A stretch of DNA of 64,000 nt, from contig AP024890.1 of assembly GCA_024347015.1 (NCBI GenBank), forward strand, positions 372,001-436,000, given 5' to 3'. Source of the stretch: Vibrio pectenicida (GTDB lineage: Bacteria; Pseudomonadota; Gammaproteobacteria; Enterobacterales; Vibrionaceae). The notes beneath the pieces were generated by a model. That model was given only the letters and a program-made list of their open reading frames with translations. It had not been told where the DNA came from and did no database searches. Position 1 is the first letter of the stretch; every line of letters begins with the position of its first letter. Position numbers and translations under genes: made by a program. Below are positions 62,901 to 64,000 of this stretch, piece by piece.

Positions 62901-63025
62901 ATCGTGATCAAGTAGGTGCTGTCGTTGGGGTTCAACCATTTGGCGGTCAAGGCCTATCTGGTACAGGTCCCAAAGCAGGCGGCCCGCATTACCTGTTCCG
63001 ATTTACACAGACGTCATTTTCTTAA
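59906..63025 (+). CDS. putA: Bifunctional proline dehydrogenase / P5C dehydrogenase
   Basis: A 1039-residue PutA. The proline dehydrogenase barrel is about residues 180-470 (MLGEAALTTADA; SVKLSALHPRYE-type patch; GKFGLVIQAYSKRA; RLVKGAYWDSEIKW) and the aldehyde dehydrogenase about 530-1030, with ISPWNFPLA, FTGSTLTAQRI, FIAETGGQNAMIV and AGQRCSALR (catalytic Cys near 842). The E. coli-type N-terminal ribbon-helix-helix repressor domain is absent, so it is enzyme only. It converts proline to glutamate, passing electrons to FAD and quinone, then NAD. GAGG lies upstream. Confidence 0.95.
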   Translation: MFTATDVLNAEFVEQPLNNLWSLISPLYMVDESQWLEQLLPLATPTDAEKEQMSIKTTELIAAIRADKKSIQMIDALLLEYSLDTQEGILLMCLAEALMRIPDAATADALIRDKLCVADWKSHLKSSDSVFVNASTWGLMLTGKVVGLSESESRSPVSAVNRLVNKMSEPVIRKAMHQAMKVMGHQFVLGRSIAEAQKNGRSMRDKGYTYSYDMLGEAALTTADASKYFNDYLMAIEAVGRDNYGLDTSPAPSVSIKLSALHPRYEVANEERVLTELADTLMQLLCKAIEVDVAITIDAEEADRLELSLKLFEKIYRSDLVKGWGKFGLVIQAYSKRALPVLVWINGLAQEQGDLIPLRLVKGAYWDSEIKWSQQAGYENYPVYTRKEATDVAYLACARFLLSNNVRGNIFPQFASHNAQTVTSIAVMAEHENYEFQRLHGMGDSLYNHVMEAYQQPVRIYAPVGSHKELLPYLVRRLLENGANSSFVHRLVDARCPIESLTQHPVDMLGAFETLNNKSIPLPPQIFSERSNSYGVNIDIESQAKTFEQQVEGFLDKQWFAGPIINGQIFTESMIKENATTEKVMAPYDRRVQVGQVSFSNLDHVSAAIKGAQNAFSNWQASSSAQRAKLLEKLADLLENNLAELVALCHQEAGKTIHDSIDEVREAVDFCRYYANQVNTLGEVEIQDFDTQIRKVSRNGRGVFVCISPWNFPLAIFLGQITAALVAGNTVVAKPAEQTSLIAARAVEFMIEAGFPNGTIQLLPGRGADIGSALTSHSAIAGVAFTGSTLTAQRINRTLAGRDTAPVPFIAETGGQNAMIVDSTALPEQVVRDVIRSAFASAGQRCSALRVLYVQEDVADRIIALIQGAMQELKVGLPFEHSTDVGPVIDENAKNKLLKHIERMTATQQKIAGLELNELHQYGDFVAPCAFEIDDISCLDEEQFGPILHIVRFKASHLHQVVERINGTGFGLTMGIHSRNETTYRWIEKHARVGNCYINRDQVGAVVGVQPFGGQGLSGTGPKAGGPHYLFRFTQTSFS

Positions 63026-63047
63026 TCTGTAGGCAAGGAGAAAAATT

Positions 63048-63746
63048 ATGGTTCATCAAGTTACTCGTTTTTCTGATGCTTATTCAGCATGGGAGAATTG
63101 GAATCTCACAAACTTTGATGCAAAAAGTGAGTGTTTACTTGCGTTTAAACAAGCTTTGCAGAGTGAGCAGCCTACCTTAGCTGCTGTAATCGATTACCAT
63201 TATCAGCATTCAGCTAGTTTGTTGTCTCAAACGCATGAGATGCCGGGGCCGACAGGGGAAACCAATGAGCTATATACCGTTGGTCGAGGTGTGGCATTAA
63301 TCATTCAAGATCACATGTCTAAACCTGTGCAAAAGGCGGCTATTGCACAATTATCAGCAGCATTAATTGCGGGTAACAGCGTAATTTTGTGTAGTGATGA
63401 TATTGACTTTATCACAGCTCTAGAATCGGCTGCTAAAAGTGCTTCTTTACCGATAAACCTATTACAATTTGCTTCTCTTGATGCTTATCACCAATTGTTG
63501 GAGTCAGATGTAAGAAGTGTCGGTTATATAGGTAATCAAGAGGTTGAGCGTAATGTCAACCGTCAACTTGCGAAACGAACTGGTGCTATAGTAGGCCTAG
63601 TTTCAGAAACGGACGTAGAGACTATTCCTGTCGCTCACGATCCATACTTATCGCTTCGTTTTATCACAGAGCGAACGAGAACAATAAATATAACTGCTGT
63701 GGGTGGCAATGCGACCTTGCTAGAGCTTGGCAGCGAAGCCCACTAA
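63048..63746 (+). CDS. Short ALDH-like protein between putA and putP
   Basis: A 232-residue protein with aldehyde-dehydrogenase-like features but no catalytic Cys region: YTVGRGVALIIQDHMSKPVQKAAIAQLSAALIAGNSVILCSD parallels the NAD-domain strand of ALDH ('AALAAGNTVVxKP'). It is in the put operon, 23 bases after putA. It resembles the C-terminal ALDH-superfamily domain found in long PutA proteins, here as a separate gene, which could serve a structural role. Annotated in Vibrio as P5C dehydrogenase-related; catalysis is unlikely. Confidence 0.7.
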   Translation: MVHQVTRFSDAYSAWENWNLTNFDAKSECLLAFKQALQSEQPTLAAVIDYHYQHSASLLSQTHEMPGPTGETNELYTVGRGVALIIQDHMSKPVQKAAIAQLSAALIAGNSVILCSDDIDFITALESAAKSASLPINLLQFASLDAYHQLLESDVRSVGYIGNQEVERNVNRQLAKRTGAIVGLVSETDVETIPVAHDPYLSLRFITERTRTINITAVGGNATLLELGSEAH

Positions 63747-63760
63747 CCCTTTCTCGGAGA

Positions 63761-63785
63761 GCCCTTACTCAGTGTAAGTAAGGGC
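63761..63785 (+). terminator. Intercistronic hairpin before putP
   Basis: GCCCTTAC pairs with GTAAGGGC around a 9-base loop, 15 bases after the ALDH-like stop. There is no T-run directly after, so it may attenuate or process the put message. Confidence 0.55.
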
Positions 63786-63821
63786 GTTCATGGAAGGTGA
63801 TTTTTTTATGAGGACAAACAC

Positions 63822-64000
63822 ATGGAAAATAGCTTTGCTATTACGACCACGTTTATTGCGTATCTAATCTTAATGATGGCAATTGGCGTTATTGCATACC
63901 AACGAACGAAAAACTCAACGGACTACTTCCTTGGAGGTCGATCATTGGGCCCTTGGCCTGCCGCACTTTCTGCGGGAGCTTCTGATATGAGCGGTTGGCT
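63822..64000 (+). CDS. putP: Sodium/proline symporter PutP (N-terminus only)
   Basis: The frame runs off the window after about 59 codons. The start [15 protein letters not shown] is followed by the first helix, then [35 protein letters not shown]. This is the signature of the SSSF symporter PutP ([29 protein letters not shown] in E. coli). GAGGA lies before the ATG. It brings proline in with Na+ for PutA. Confidence 0.92.
   Translation, partial: MENSFAITTTFIAYLILMMAIGVIAYQRTKNSTDYFLGGRSLGPWPAALSAGASDMSGW

Overview
The window looks like a chromosomal segment of a marine gammaproteobacterium of the Vibrionaceae. The evidence is a malT/malP/malQ/glgB cluster with Vibrio-type proteins, a divergent maoP-hdfR pair, a putA gene without the N-terminal DNA-binding domain and followed by a short ALDH-like gene and putP, an OlsF-type bifunctional acyltransferase, and a dif-like XerCD site close to the Vibrio chromosome 1 consensus. 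Assignments come from reading the sequence and remembered family features; no database search was run.

Region A (1-8186) is the right part of an integrated element that looks like a tailless, double-jelly-roll (PM2/corticovirus-like) prophage. Reading leftward it has a Cro-like regulator (divergent), a small replication-type protein, a structured non-coding stretch with four hairpins, a hypothetical gene, a four-gene ABC-three-component (ABC-3C)-type conflict cassette, several small membrane or zinc-ribbon proteins, a HerA/FtsK-like packaging ATPase, a one-helix membrane protein and the start of a probable major capsid gene. Its right edge coincides with a 28-bp dif-like site (8159-8186), so integration by host XerCD is likely.

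Region B (8187-34000) is ordinary chromosome: an entericidin-like lipoprotein, ArsR regulator plus MAPEG protein, an SLC13 transporter, maoP/hdfR, the maltodextrin/glycogen regulon (malT divergent from malP, then malQ and glgB, with two CRP-like sites and two MalT-like boxes), a DAACS transporter, a secreted CBM5/12 protein, a seven-gene operon (DedA, ATP-grasp, DinB, NRDE, YHS, DoxX-like, OlsF) and a Cof-type phosphatase. At 34077-34582 lie two decayed genes: a fosA-like gene with a stop codon in place of a conserved Tyr, and a deletion remnant of a methyltransferase.

Region C (34.7-54.4 kb) is a very AT-rich accessory island. It carries an R-body (RebB) locus with eight tandem rebB paralogues on the + strand, four RebB-like genes on the - strand to the left behind an AraC-type regulator and a GNAT acetyltransferase, and two divergent RebB-like genes to the right. 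Between them are a membrane-anchored peptidoglycan-hydrolase-like protein with an (Asn-Ala) repeat linker, a second GNAT and several unknown genes. An nfrB-nfrA-like exopolysaccharide synthesis/export pair follows; its NfrB ends exactly where the C-terminal c-di-GMP-sensing half would begin. Next is a secreted protein whose C-terminus has a His/Cys pair resembling a caspase-fold (C80-like) peptidase.

Region D (54.6-64 kb) returns to core-like DNA: pdxH, two paralogous PEGA-domain secreted proteins (one with an FGE/SUMF1 domain), and the proline-use cluster (AraC-type regulator, putA, short ALDH-like gene, putP running off the end).
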